64,000 nt of DNA from Neoaquamicrobium microcysteis (GTDB lineage: Bacteria; Pseudomonadota; Alphaproteobacteria; Rhizobiales; Rhizobiaceae): assembly GCF_008180155.1 (NCBI RefSeq), contig NZ_VSZS01000060.1, forward strand, positions 62,001 through 126,000, in the 5' to 3' direction. The number at the start of each line of letters is the position of its first letter. Within the stretch, counting starts at the first letter, position 1. The translations under genes and the position numbers were made by a program. The notes under the pieces were generated by a model. The model searched no databases, was not told the origin of the DNA, and worked only from the letters and a program-made list of their open reading frames with translations. Shown here in pieces: positions 25,819 through 37,584 of the stretch.

Positions 25819-26058
25819 TCAAAACGCCTTGAAGGTCAGCGTTGTCAGCGAGCGCACGATGCCCGGCACGTTGGCGACGTTATCGTTGATGAACTTGCCG
25901 ATATCGACGCCCTCGTCGATATAGACCTTCATCAGCAGGTCGTAGTCGCCGCTGGTCGAATAGAGTTCCGAAGCGACCTCGCGCTTGAACAATTCGTCGG
26001 CGACCTCGTAGGTCCTTCCCGGCGAAACCTGAAGCTGCACGAAAACTGCTCTCATCAT
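25819..26058 (-). CDS. Stand-alone Lrp/AsnC ligand-binding (RAM) domain protein
   Basis: Protein of 79 residues made only of the Lrp/AsnC effector-binding (RAM) fold: FVQLQVSPGRTYEVADEL, then SGDYDLLMKVYIDEG and VPGIVRSLTTLTFKAF. There is no helix-turn-helix. Such small proteins form ring-like oligomers and bind amino acids. GAGGAAT lies just before the double ATG at 26058/26055. It sits 38 bp downstream of the formamidase-like gene on the same strand, so the two probably share a transcript. In pseudomonads kyn genes are controlled by a full Lrp-type protein, KynR. Here an amino-acid-sensing partner role is inference. Confidence 0.85.
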   Translation of the reverse strand: MMRAVFVQLQVSPGRTYEVADELFKREVASELYSTSGDYDLLMKVYIDEGVDIGKFINDNVANVPGIVRSLTTLTFKAF

Positions 26059-26096
26059 ATTCCTCGTCAGTGGTGAGCCAAAGTCGGGCCTGGGGG

Positions 26097-26927
26097 TCAG
26101 CCTGTCAACAGCGTTTGCGTCAGCGCGTGGTTCGGGTCGGCCAGCCCGTCGATGACGTCAAAATGGTGCCTGTCGGGCTCTTCCATCACCAGTGTCGTTG
26201 CCCCCAGCCCGGTCCAGGCGTTGGCCAGAAGCGCGTTCTGCCGCACGAACTCCGACCGCTCGGCCGCCCCCACCCAGCACGCCAGCCGCGCGCCTTGCAT
26301 GGGCTCGAGCAGAGCGGGACTTTCGGCGCGCGCCTCGGCAGCGTCGATCGTGAGCCCCTCGTTCATCTTCGTCGCCATCAACGGGCGCAGGTCGTGCACG
26401 CCGGATATCGACACGGTGTTGACGATACGCGCCCGCACGGCGTCGGGCAGAGGGGAGGTCGCGCTTATCATCCGCGTTACCAGATGCCCGCCGGCCGAAT
26501 GCCCCGTCAGCCGGATCGGCCCTTCCACCATCGACGCGGCCTTCTCCACCGCGCGACCGACCTCCGTGACGATGCCGGAAATGCGGATGTCCGGGCACAG
26601 CGTATAGGATGGCATCGCCACCGCATGCCCATGCGCCAGCGGGCCGGCCGCAAGATGCGACCAGAAGCTCTTGTCCAGCCTTAGCCAGAACCCGCCATGC
26701 ACGAAAACGACGAGGCCCTTCGGCGTGCCTTCCGGCATGAACAGGTCGAGCTTGTTTCGCGCCGCGTCGCCGTAGGAGACGTCGAGCCGCGCCCGGCCCT
26801 CCGCTTCCAGCCGCTCGCGAAAACTCCTGGCCGGCTCGACCCAGGCGTTCGGCCAGCGTTCGCCCTGCGGAATATTCGCGCCGTTGGCGTAGGCGTCGTC
26901 CCAGTCGTCGATGCGGTGATAGAACAT
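26097..26927 (-). CDS. Alpha/beta hydrolase, probable kynurenine formamidase
   Basis: Alpha/beta hydrolase of 276 residues. VFVHGGFWLRLDKSFWSHLA (near residues 75-94) carries the HGGFW oxyanion motif typical of arylformamidase-like hydrolases. LTGHSAGGHLVTRM holds the nucleophile Ser (G-H-S-A-G). The late HHFDVIDGL supplies a candidate catalytic His. It would hydrolyse N-formylkynurenine to kynurenine plus formate, the step after KynA, encoded 8 kb away on the other strand. ATG 26927 is chosen because GAGAGGGGAG precedes it; a start at 26975 lacks a ribosome site. Other arylesterase activities remain possible. It is divergent from the 2-aminobenzoyl-CoA genes. Confidence 0.78.
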   Translation of the reverse strand: MFYHRIDDWDDAYANGANIPQGERWPNAWVEPARSFRERLEAEGRARLDVSYGDAARNKLDLFMPEGTPKGLVVFVHGGFWLRLDKSFWSHLAAGPLAHGHAVAMPSYTLCPDIRISGIVTEVGRAVEKAASMVEGPIRLTGHSAGGHLVTRMISATSPLPDAVRARIVNTVSISGVHDLRPLMATKMNEGLTIDAAEARAESPALLEPMQGARLACWVGAAERSEFVRQNALLANAWTGLGATTLVMEEPDRHHFDVIDGLADPNHALTQTLLTG

Positions 26928-26994
26928 CGCGCTCCCCTCTCCATTGCGCCCGATCCATGGCGCGGACCGGGCCATCCTGTCCAGTCTCCAGATT

Positions 26995-27053
26995 ATTTCA
27001 ACCTTGAAATTTTATGCTTGAAGGAAGCCGCCTTTGGTGCAATCCTCCTTCAA
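26995..27053. promoter_or_regulatory. Divergent control region with two inverted repeats (MarR-type)
   Basis: The 152-bp space between the formamidase-like gene and the monooxygenase gene is AT-rich and holds two perfect inverted repeats. ATTTCAA-CC-TTGAAAT is at 26995-27010. TTGAAGGA (27018-27025) is paired with TCCTTCAA (27046-27053). Both share the TTGAA/TTCAA core. The first has the size and symmetry of MarR-family operators. A MarR gene lies within the operon (30132), so it is the natural candidate to bind here and control both directions. Confidence 0.6.
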
Positions 27054-27079
27054 AACATAATAAGCAGGGAACACGGCGG

Positions 27080-29373
<2,294 letters not shown>

Positions 29374-29374
<1 letters not shown>

Positions 29375-30132
29375 TGGTGATGGTTGGCACCCACGCCCTC
29401 GTGACAGGCGGCGGCACTGGCATCGGCAAGGCCATTGCCGAGGCGCTCGCCGCGCAGGGCGTCGAGGTCACGATATGCGGCCGCCGCATCGAGGCGCTTG
29501 AGGCCGTCGCCGCCGGCAATACGCGCATCCATGCGCTTGCCGCCGATGTCACCGACGAGGTTTCGGTCGCCGCGCTCTACGAGAAGGCTACCGCCGCGCG
29601 CGGCGCTTTCGACATCGTCGTCGCCAATGCCGGCATGGGCTCCAGCGCGCCGGCCGGTCGCACCTCGCTCGACCTCTGGCAGCAGACGCTGGCCGTAAAT
29701 CTCACCGGTGCGTTCCTCACGGTGCGCCCTGCGATCGATCCGATGCGCAAGGCGGGCAAGGGCCGCATCGTGTTCATAGCTTCAATCGCCGGGTTGAAGG
29801 GCGCACCATACATCTCCGCCTATGTCGCCTCCAAGCATGGCGTCGTCGGGCTGACGCGGGCGCTCGCGGCCGAGCTTGCGCAGACCGACATCACCGTCAA
29901 CGCCGTCTGCCCCGGATATGTCGAGACGCCGATGCTGGAGCGCACCGTCGCCAACATCCTGGACAAGACCGGCCGCGACGAGGCGGCAGCGCGCGCAGCC
30001 ATCGCAAAGGACAATCCGCAGGGCCGCATCATCGCCCCGCAGGAGGTGGCCGACACGGTCATGTGGCTGTGCGGCGAGGGCGCGCGTTCGGTCAACGGTC
30101 AGGCCATCGCGCTGTCGGGAGGCGAGGTCTGA
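29374..30132 (+). CDS. Short-chain dehydrogenase/reductase
   Basis: Classical SDR, 252 residues. The cofactor motif is LVTGGGTGIGKAIAEALAAQ, NAGMG follows, a Ser lies in IVFIASIAG, and the catalytic Tyr-x3-Lys is in SAYVASKHGVVGL (near residues 147-159). The C-terminal GQAIALSGGE is a usual SDR ending. It likely reduces or oxidises a 3-hydroxyacyl-CoA or cyclic keto intermediate after ring dearomatisation. The start ATG 29374 shares a base with the previous stop (TGATG), and its stop shares one with the MarR start, so it is translationally coupled on both sides. Confidence 0.9.
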
Positions 30133-30601
30133 TGGACGCCACACTCGACACGCTCGAAGCACCGCCAGCCAGCAAGGACCGCCTGCGTCTGTGGATCAGG
30201 CTTCTGCGGGCCGCGCGCATTGTCGAAGGCGAATTGCGCGAGCGTCTCAAGACCAACTTCGACACCACCCTGCCGCGCTTCGACGTGATGTCGGCGCTCA
30301 ATCGCCAGCCCGAAGGCATGCTGATGAGCGACCTGTCGCGCTTCCTTCTGGTGTCGAACGGCAACGTCACCGGCATCGTCGATCGCCTCGTGTCCGACGG
30401 CTTCGTCGTGCGGTCCAACCGGGAGGGCGACCGCCGCACATCCATCGTACGGCTGACGGATGCGGGCGCGGAGCGCTTCGCCGCAATGGCGGCCGCACAT
30501 GAAATCTGGATAGCGGAACTGCTTGCCGAGGTGAGCGAGGGCGACGCGCGCAAGCTGTCGTCCATGCTCAAGGCGTTCCGCAGCAATTGGGAGAGCGAGC
30601 A

Positions 30602-30605
<4 letters not shown>
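30132..30605 (+). CDS. MarR family transcriptional regulator
   Basis: Winged-helix MarR regulator, 157 residues. [20 protein letters not shown] followed by [20 protein letters not shown] is the recognition helix region (near residues 67-86). [20 protein letters not shown] is the wing. Relatives within aromatic CoA-thioester operons (BadR, CouR types) are released from DNA by an aryl-CoA. The gene is embedded between the SDR and crotonase genes, so it is co-transcribed with what it presumably regulates. The palindrome ATTTCAA-CC-TTGAAAT at 26995 is its best candidate operator. Confidence 0.92.
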
Positions 30606-31414
<809 letters not shown>

Positions 31415-31416
31415 GG

Positions 31417-32565
31417 ATGCCTGACCGCTCATTCCTTGACTGGCCGTTCTTCGAGGACCGTCACCGCGAGCACGCCGAGCGCCTCGATGCGTGGTGCGAG
31501 GCAAACCTGCCGGTCGACCACTCCGACATCGACGCCGCCTGCCGCAAGCTCGTCGCCATGCTGGGCGAGGCCGGCTGGCTTCAGCCTACCGCCGTCGATC
31601 CGACCGATCCGCATCCGCTCGATGTGCGTAAGCTTTGTCTTACGCGTGAAACGCTTGCCCGCTACGATGGCCTTGCAGACTTCGCTTTTGCCATGCAGGG
31701 CCTCGGCACCGGCGCGATCAGCCTGTTCGGCACGCCCGAGCAGCGCCGGTGGCTGGATAGGACCCGTTCCGGCAAGGCGATCTCCGCCTTCGCGCTGTCC
31801 GAGCCCCGCTCCGGATCCGATGTCGCCAACATGGAGATGACCGCCACGCGCGACGGCGGCGACTATGTGCTTTCTGGCGAGAAGACCTGGATTTCAAACG
31901 GCGGCATCGCCGATGTCTACTGCGTTTTCGCCCGCACCGGCGAGGGCCCGGGCGCGAAGGGCATCTCGGCCTTCGTCGTGCCCGCCGACACGCCGGGCCT
32001 CACCGTTGGCGAGCGCATAGAGGTCGTCGCGCCGCATCCGTTGGCAACGCTCTCCTTCGACGACGTTCGCGTGCCCGCTTCCGCGCTTATCGGCAAACCC
32101 GGCGAAGGCTTCCGCATTGCCATGTCTGTGCTCGACGTGTTCCGCTCAACCGTTGGGGCTGCGGCCCTCGGCTTCGCACGCCGCGCGCTGGATGAAAGCG
32201 TGGCGCGCGTCCGCGATCGCCGGCTTTTCGGCGCGCCTTTGTTCGACCTGCAGATGGTGCAGGGCCACGTCGCCGACATGGCGCTGGATGTCGATGCCGC
32301 GGCCCTGCTCGTCTACCGCGCCGCGTGGACCAAGGATGCAGGCGCGCCGCGCGTCACGCGCGAGGCCGCGATGGCCAAGCTCTACGCGACCGACCGCGCG
32401 CAGCAGGTCATCGACAAGGCGGTGCAGCTTCACGGCGGCGACGGCGTGCGCAGGGGGCACATCGTCGAGAGCCTCTATCGCGAAATCCGGGCCCTGCGCA
32501 TCTATGAGGGCGCGTCCGACGTCCAGAAGGTCGTCATCGCGCGGCAGGTTATGGGAGCAGGATGA
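31417..32565 (+). CDS. Acyl-CoA dehydrogenase
   Basis: FAD-dependent acyl-CoA dehydrogenase, 382 residues. It has [20 protein letters not shown] (FAD/substrate loop, near residues 127-146), [20 protein letters not shown], and the C-terminal [20 protein letters not shown] and [19 protein letters not shown]. The last motif is the usual family ending. It would introduce a double bond in an alicyclic or open-chain acyl-CoA during beta-oxidation after 2-aminobenzoyl-CoA dearomatisation. ATG 31417 lies 2 bp after the previous stop with GAGGGG upstream. The stop overlaps the CoA-ligase start by 4 nt. Confidence 0.92.
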   Translation: MPDRSFLDWPFFEDRHREHAERLDAWCEANLPVDHSDIDAACRKLVAMLGEAGWLQPTAVDPTDPHPLDVRKLCLTRETLARYDGLADFAFAMQGLGTGAISLFGTPEQRRWLDRTRSGKAISAFALSEPRSGSDVANMEMTATRDGGDYVLSGEKTWISNGGIADVYCVFARTGEGPGAKGISAFVVPADTPGLTVGERIEVVAPHPLATLSFDDVRVPASALIGKPGEGFRIAMSVLDVFRSTVGAAALGFARRALDESVARVRDRRLFGAPLFDLQMVQGHVADMALDVDAAALLVYRAAWTKDAGAPRVTREAAMAKLYATDRAQQVIDKAVQLHGGDGVRRGHIVESLYREIRALRIYEGASDVQKVVIARQVMGAG

Positions 32566-34190
32566 TGCAGTTCGGTCCCACCGCCCACACAGACACGTTC
32601 ACGCGAGACAGTCTCCCGCCGCTCGACCAGTGGCCGGCGCTCCCGCAGGCCGGTTTCGACTATCCGGAATACCTGAATTGCGCGGTCGAACTCACCGACC
32701 GTATGGTCGAGAAGGGATTCGGCGACCGCACCGCGCTGATCGGCAACGGCCGCCGCCGAACCTACAAGGAGCTTGCCGACTGGACCAACCGGCTCGCCCG
32801 CGCGCTGGTCGAGAACTACGGCGTCAGGCCCGGCAACCGCATCCTCATACGCGCGCCGAACAATCCGGCGATGGTCGCCTGCTGGCTGGCCGCCACCAAG
32901 GCCGGCGCTGTGGTGGTCAACACCATGCCGATGCTGCGCGCCGGCGAACTCGCCAAGATCGTCGACAAGGCGGAGATCTCGCTGGCGCTGTGCGACACGC
33001 GCATCAAGGACGAGATCGTCGCCTGCGCCAAGGACAGCCGCTTTCTGAAACAGGTCGTGGGCTTCGACGGCACAGCCAACCACGATGCCGAGCTCGACCG
33101 CGCGGCTCTCGACAAGCCGGTCACCTTCGACGCTGTGAAGACCGGCCGCGACGATGTCTGCCTGCTGGGCTTCACCTCAGGCACGACCGGGGTGCCTAAA
33201 GCGACGATGCACTTCCACCGCGACGTGCTCATCATCGCAGACGGTTATGCGAAGGAAGTGCTGGGCGTTACCCCAGACGACGTGTTCGTCGGTTCGCCGC
33301 CGCTCGCCTTCACCTTCGGCCTCGGGGGGCTGGCGGTGTTCCCGCTGCGCTTCGGCGCGGCCGCGACACTTCTGGAAAGTGCTACCCCGCCCAACATGAT
33401 CGAGATCATCGAGAAGTACAAAGCGACGATCTCGTTTACCGCCCCCACCGCCTACCGGGCCATGATGAAGGCGATGGACGAGGGGGCGGATTTGTCGTCG
33501 CTTCGCATCGCGGTGTCCGCTGGAGAGACGCTGCCAGCCCCCGTCTATGAAGAGTGGACGCAAAAAACCGGCAAGCCGATCCTCGATGGCATCGGCGCGA
33601 CCGAGATGCTGCACATCTTCATTACCAACCGGCTCGACGATCGTGCGCCGGGCGTCACCGGCAGGCCGGTCACAGGCTACGAGGCGAAGATCGTCGACGA
33701 GGACATGAACGAGGTGCCGCGCGGGCAGGTCGGCCGTCTGGCCGTTCGTGGGCCGACAGGCTGCCGTTATCTCGCCGACGCGCGCCAGGCCGACTACGTC
33801 CGCGACGGCTGGAACCTGACCGGCGACAGTTTCATCCAGGATGAGGACGGCCGCTTCCGCTTCGCCGCGCGCTCCGACGACATGATCGTGTCTGCCGGCT
33901 ACAACATCGCCGGCCCGGAGGTCGAAGCAGCGCTGCTGTCCCACGACCTCGTCATGGAATGCGCGGTCATCGGCGCCGACGACGGCGAGCGCGGCCAGAT
34001 CGTCGAGGCGCATGTGGTTCTAGTCGCGGGCGTTCCCGCCGATGCCGGGACAGTCAAGCTGCTGCAGGAGCACGTCAAGGCGACGATCGCGCCCTACAAA
34101 TACCCTCGCTCGGTAAAGTTCGTGGCGTCGCTGCCGAAGACCCAGACCGGCAAGATCCAGCGCTTCCGCCTTCGGGAGGAGCAGCAGTGA
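32562..34190 (+). CDS. Benzoate/2-aminobenzoate-CoA ligase family protein
   Basis: Adenylate-forming acyl-CoA ligase, 542 residues. The P-loop-like A3 motif is [20 protein letters not shown] near residue 203. [17 protein letters not shown] is the A5 region typical of benzoate-type ligases. [19 protein letters not shown] gives the A7 Asp region, and [16 protein letters not shown] carries the C-terminal catalytic Lys. In this operon it most likely activates anthranilate to 2-aminobenzoyl-CoA, the substrate of the enzyme at 27080. Benzoate or salicylate activation cannot be excluded. ATG 32562 overlaps the dehydrogenase stop. A palindromic repeat follows before kynA. Confidence 0.88.
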   Translation: MMQFGPTAHTDTFTRDSLPPLDQWPALPQAGFDYPEYLNCAVELTDRMVEKGFGDRTALIGNGRRRTYKELADWTNRLARALVENYGVRPGNRILIRAPNNPAMVACWLAATKAGAVVVNTMPMLRAGELAKIVDKAEISLALCDTRIKDEIVACAKDSRFLKQVVGFDGTANHDAELDRAALDKPVTFDAVKTGRDDVCLLGFTSGTTGVPKATMHFHRDVLIIADGYAKEVLGVTPDDVFVGSPPLAFTFGLGGLAVFPLRFGAAATLLESATPPNMIEIIEKYKATISFTAPTAYRAMMKAMDEGADLSSLRIAVSAGETLPAPVYEEWTQKTGKPILDGIGATEMLHIFITNRLDDRAPGVTGRPVTGYEAKIVDEDMNEVPRGQVGRLAVRGPTGCRYLADARQADYVRDGWNLTGDSFIQDEDGRFRFAARSDDMIVSAGYNIAGPEVEAALLSHDLVMECAVIGADDGERGQIVEAHVVLVAGVPADAGTVKLLQEHVKATIAPYKYPRSVKFVASLPKTQTGKIQRFRLREEQQ

Positions 34191-34210
34191 ACGTGGCCCC
34201 AAACGGTACC

Positions 34211-34300
34211 TCCACCCCTTACCCCTCCCCTCAAGGGGGAGGGGGCCGCCGACGCCGCAGAATCCCCCTCCCCCTTGAGGGGAGGGGTAAGGGGTGCGGG
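34211..34300. repeat. GC-rich palindromic intergenic repeat, family B copy 2
   Basis: Second copy of the repeat at 20025. The left arm is at 34212-34245 (CCACCCCTTACCCCTCCCC ...) and the right arm at 34264-34296 (... GGGGAGGGGTAAGGGGTG), with a short unrelated centre. Compared with copy 1, the CCCCTCAGGGGG core reads CCCCTCAAGGGGG with matching change in the other arm. It lies between the CoA ligase and kynA genes. A smaller inverted repeat (CCTCTCCCTTCC/GGGGAGAGG, 34312-34335) follows it. Confidence 0.85.
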
Positions 34301-34371
34301 TATGACGGTGCCTCTCCCTTCCAGAGGGGAGAGGATAAGCGTGAGGGGCAGCGCTGCGGGAGAAGCATTCC

Positions 34372-35190
34372 ATGACCGATCACGGCGCACAGACCGACTT
34401 CCGCGGCCGCATGTCCTATGCCGACTATCTGCATCTGGAAAAGGTGCTCCACGCGCAGGAGACGCTGTCGTCCTCGCCCGACGAGCTTCTTTTCATCATC
34501 CAGCACCAGACCTCCGAATTGTGGATGAAGCTCGCCATCCACGAGATTTCCTCGGCGCTGGAGGCGATGCGCGCTGACGATCTGCGCCCCGCCTTCAAGA
34601 TGCTCACGCGCGTCGCGCGCATCTTCGAGCAGTTGAACAGCGCATGGGACGTGCTGCGCACCATGACGCCGTCCGAATACACCCGCTTCCGCGGCGCGCT
34701 CGGCCAGTCTTCGGGCTTCCAGTCGGCGCAGTATCGCGCCATCGAGTTTCTGGCCGGCAACCGCAATCTCTCTATGCTCAAGCCCCACGATCACCAGCCG
34801 GAGATCATGGGCAGGCTGGAGGGGATACTCGCCCGGCCCAGCCTCTACGACGAGGCGCTGGCGCTGCTTTCCCGCAACGGTTTCGACATCGGCGCCGACG
34901 CTGCGCGAACCGACTGGCGCGAGAGCCGGCAGCCCAATGCGGCCGTGCTTGCGGCTTGGCAAGCGGTCTATGCCGAGCCGGAGAAGTACTGGGCACTCTA
35001 CGAACTGGCGGAGAAGCTGGTCGATTTCGAGGACTACTTTCGCCGCTGGCGCTTCAACCACGTCACGACCGTCGAACGCATCATCGGCCTCAAGCGGGGC
35101 ACGGGCGGCACGGCGGGTGTCTCCTATCTCCGTCGCATGCTGGAGGTCGAACTCTTCCCCGAGTTGTGGACGGTCAGGACGGAGCTTTGA
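34372..35190 (+). CDS. kynA: Tryptophan 2,3-dioxygenase
   Basis: Heme dioxygenase, 272 residues, that converts L-tryptophan plus O2 to N-formylkynurenine, the first step of the kynurenine route. Strong family motifs: [20 protein letters not shown] (near residues 38-57), [17 protein letters not shown], and [20 protein letters not shown], whose His (about residue 230) is the heme ligand. [11 protein letters not shown] binds substrate. It is tetrameric and cytoplasmic. It is 181 bp downstream of the CoA ligase, beyond a repeat, and ends before a terminator-like hairpin. Together with the formamidase-like gene it supplies kynurenine; kynureninase is not in the window. Confidence 0.97.
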   Translation: MTDHGAQTDFRGRMSYADYLHLEKVLHAQETLSSSPDELLFIIQHQTSELWMKLAIHEISSALEAMRADDLRPAFKMLTRVARIFEQLNSAWDVLRTMTPSEYTRFRGALGQSSGFQSAQYRAIEFLAGNRNLSMLKPHDHQPEIMGRLEGILARPSLYDEALALLSRNGFDIGADAARTDWRESRQPNAAVLAAWQAVYAEPEKYWALYELAEKLVDFEDYFRRWRFNHVTTVERIIGLKRGTGGTAGVSYLRRMLEVELFPELWTVRTEL

Positions 35191-35234
35191 AATACCGGCC
35201 GCCAATGGCCCAACAACAAAAACACTGACGCGGA

Positions 35235-35284
35235 CTGGCAATGCCGCCAGATTTTTTTCATCGTGCGGAACCCCAGAGGGTTCC
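35235..35284 (+). terminator. Terminator-like hairpin and second stem-loop after kynA
   Basis: CTGGC (35235-35239) pairs with GCCAG (35246-35250), followed by A and seven T (35252-35258), a compact intrinsic terminator for the kynA transcript. A second stem, GGAACCC (35267-35273) with GGGTTCC (35278-35284), lies just before the ribosome site of the next gene. It could act as a leader structure of that gene. Confidence 0.65.
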
Positions 35285-35307
35285 TTGGGTAACAACGGGA
35301 GCAGGAA

Positions 35308-36453
35308 ATGAAGAAGCTTATCGCCGCCAGCATTGCGGCACTTGCCATGGGCGTGTCGGGTATCGCGTCCGCCGAGCCGATCAAGATCGGCATGATAACG
35401 ACGCTTTCGGGCGGCGGCGCAGGCCTCGGCATCGACGCGCGCGACGGTTTCATGCTGGCGCTCAAGAACGCCGGCGACGCGGCCGCCGAAATCGAGGTCG
35501 TCACCGAGGATGACGGCCAGAAGCCGGAACTCGCGGTGCAGATCGCCGACAAGATGATCCAGTCCGATCAGGTCGACATCCTCACCGGCATCATCTGGTC
35601 CAACCTGGCCATGGCCGTGGTTCCCAGCGCGGTGGCGCAGGGCAAGTTCTACCTGTCGGTCAATGCCGGGCCGTCGCCGCTCGCCGGCGCGCTGTGCAAC
35701 GAGAACTACTTCAACGTCGCCTACCAGAACGACAACTTCCACGAGGCGATGGGCCAGTACGCCAGCGAAAACTACGAGAAGACCTTCATCATGGCGCCGA
35801 ACTATCCGGCGGGCACCGATGCGCTCACCGGCTTCAAGCGGTTCTACGGTGACGATGTCGCAGGCGAGATCTACACCCAGGTCGGCCAGACCGACTACGC
35901 GGCTGAGATCGCACAGATCCGTGCGTCGGGTGCGGATTCGCTCTTCATCTTCCTGCCGGGCGGCATGGGCATCGCCTTCATGAAGCAGTACGCGCAGTCG
36001 GGCGTCGACATTCCGGTCATCGGCCCGGGCTTCTCGTTCAGCCAGGACGTTCTCCCCGCCATCGGGGAAGCCGCGCTCGGCGTGAAGAACTCCTCGTCCT
36101 GGGCGAAGGACCTCGACAACGAAGCCTCGAAGAAGTTCGTCGAGACCTTCCAGGCGGAGTACAACCGCCTGCCGTCGATCTACGCCGCACAGGCCTACGA
36201 CACCGCCAATCTCATCGTCTCGGCGGCAGGCAAGGCCAGCGTCAAGGACGCCGAGGCGTTCCGCGCCGCACTCAAGGAAGCCGATTTCGACAGCGTTCGC
36301 GGCAAGTTCTCGTTCAACACCAACAACCACCCGATCCAGGACATCTACGTCACGGAAGTGGTGGACGAGGGCGGCGTGCTGACCAACCACATCATCGCCA
36401 CCGCCTTCACCGACCACAAGGACGCCTACGCCGAACAGTGCCAGATGCAGTAG
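35308..36453 (+). CDS. Liv-type ABC transporter substrate-binding protein
   Basis: Periplasmic binding protein of the branched-chain amino acid/aromatic acid (periplasmic-binding type 1) family, 381 residues. The signal peptide MKKLIAASIAALAMGVSGIA ends in ASA near residue 23, followed by EPIKIGMITTLSGGGAGLGI. Later IDIPVIGPGF-like and VGQTDYAAEIAQIRASGADS motifs are typical. Relatives bind leucine/isoleucine, urea, benzoates or other aromatic acids. Its place beside tryptophan/anthranilate genes favours an aromatic or amino-aromatic ligand, but that is inference. Permease genes follow after a 203-bp gap occupied by a palindromic repeat. Confidence 0.92.
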   Translation: MKKLIAASIAALAMGVSGIASAEPIKIGMITTLSGGGAGLGIDARDGFMLALKNAGDAAAEIEVVTEDDGQKPELAVQIADKMIQSDQVDILTGIIWSNLAMAVVPSAVAQGKFYLSVNAGPSPLAGALCNENYFNVAYQNDNFHEAMGQYASENYEKTFIMAPNYPAGTDALTGFKRFYGDDVAGEIYTQVGQTDYAAEIAQIRASGADSLFIFLPGGMGIAFMKQYAQSGVDIPVIGPGFSFSQDVLPAIGEAALGVKNSSSWAKDLDNEASKKFVETFQAEYNRLPSIYAAQAYDTANLIVSAAGKASVKDAEAFRAALKEADFDSVRGKFSFNTNNHPIQDIYVTEVVDEGGVLTNHIIATAFTDHKDAYAEQCQMQ

Positions 36454-36463
36454 CGGCATCGAC

Positions 36464-36594
36464 GCCCCCTCCACCGTCTACCGGCGGTCCTCCTTCCCCG
36501 TGAACCGGGAAGGATGAAGGTTGCGGCCCTCCGCGACCCGGTTCCTCCCCTGCGAAGCGGGGGAGGGGACCATGCGAAGCATGGTGGAGGGGGC
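36464..36594. repeat. Composite palindromic repeat, family A copy 1
   Basis: A 131-bp element bounded by a perfect 12-bp inverted repeat, GCCCCCTCCACC (36464-36475) and GGTGGAGGGGGC (36583-36594). Inside are the hairpins CCTCCCC-TGCGAAGCG-GGGGAGG (about 36544-36566) and CCATGC-GAA-GCATGG (36570-36584). The second half recurs at 42147-42203 with paired base changes. It lies between the binding-protein and permease genes of the Liv-type operon, where other operons in this window carry stem-loops. Confidence 0.8.
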
Positions 36595-36656
36595 GTAAGC
36601 CTACAGTTGAATTGTTCGCCACCACTGCGGCGGAATGACAAGGGCCGGAACCACCC

Positions 36657-37580
36657 GTGCAAACCGCACTCTTCATCGAACAGATACTCAACGGGCTCCA
36701 GCTCGGGGTAATGCTGTTCCTCATGGCAGCCGGGCTGACGCTCATCTTCGGCGTCATGGGGCTCATCAACCTCGCCCACGGCTCGCTCTACATGGTCGGC
36801 GCTTTCGCCTGCGCGGCGGTGGCGGCCGCGACCGGCTCGTTCTGGCTAGGGCTTGCCGCATCGCTTGCAGCGGCGGCCGCGGCCGGTGCGATCATGGAAA
36901 TCCTTGTCATCCGAAGGCTTTATGAGCGCGACCATCTCGACCAGGTGCTGGCGACCTTCGCCCTCATCCTCATCTTTTCGGAAGGCACGCGCTGGCTGTT
37001 CGGCTCCTTCCCGCTCTATCTCGACATTCCGAAACTCTTGCAGGGCACGGTGCCCATACCCGGCGGCTCGCGCTACCAGCTCTACCGCCTCGCCATTATC
37101 GGCGTCGGGGTGGCCGTCGCCGTCGGCCTGTTCTTGCTCATCTCGAAGACGCGGCTCGGCATGCGCATCAGGGCGGGCGAAAGCGACCGCGAGATGATCG
37201 GGGCGCTGGGCGTCGACATCCGCACGCTCTACACCGTCGTCTTCGCGCTGGGTGCCGCACTCGCCGGGCTTGCCGGCGCGATGGTCGGCGCGCTGCAATC
37301 CGTGCAGGTTGGCATGGGTGAGCCTGTCCTCATCCTTGCCTTCGTAGTCATCGTTATCGGCGGTATCGGCTCCATCAAGGGGGCGCTGGTCGGCGCGCTT
37401 CTCGTCGGCCTCGTCGATACGATGGGCCGCTTCCTGCTGCCGCAGCTCTTCGGCATGCTCATGCCGCCGTCGCAGGCCGGTCTGGTCGGCGGCGCGCTCG
37501 CCTCCATGCTGATCTACATCGTCATGGCTTTCGTGCTGGCCATGCGCCCGCAGGGCCTTTTCCCGGCTGCGAAGGGCTGA
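36657..37580 (+). CDS. Liv-type ABC permease (LivH family)
   Basis: Inner-membrane permease, 307 residues, about eight helices. ALFIEQILNGLQLGVMLFLM opens the protein, and LTLIFGVMGLINLAHGSLYM is the family signature near residues 28-47. The loop LRMRIRAGE-like stretch (GMRIRAGESDREMIGALGVD) contacts the ATPases. GTG 36657 is used as the start because no ATG lies upstream of the first helix. It partners with the LivM-type protein 4 bp downstream. The substrate is set by the binding protein at 35308. Confidence 0.92.
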   Translation: MQTALFIEQILNGLQLGVMLFLMAAGLTLIFGVMGLINLAHGSLYMVGAFACAAVAAATGSFWLGLAASLAAAAAAGAIMEILVIRRLYERDHLDQVLATFALILIFSEGTRWLFGSFPLYLDIPKLLQGTVPIPGGSRYQLYRLAIIGVGVAVAVGLFLLISKTRLGMRIRAGESDREMIGALGVDIRTLYTVVFALGAALAGLAGAMVGALQSVQVGMGEPVLILAFVVIVIGGIGSIKGALVGALLVGLVDTMGRFLLPQLFGMLMPPSQAGLVGGALASMLIYIVMAFVLAMRPQGLFPAAKG

Positions 37581-37584
37581 TGCG

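Noticed and set aside
34231-36474. 747-codon open frame opposite kynA and the Liv-type binding protein
   Set aside because: Antisense to two well-supported genes and crossing a palindromic repeat; no protein character.
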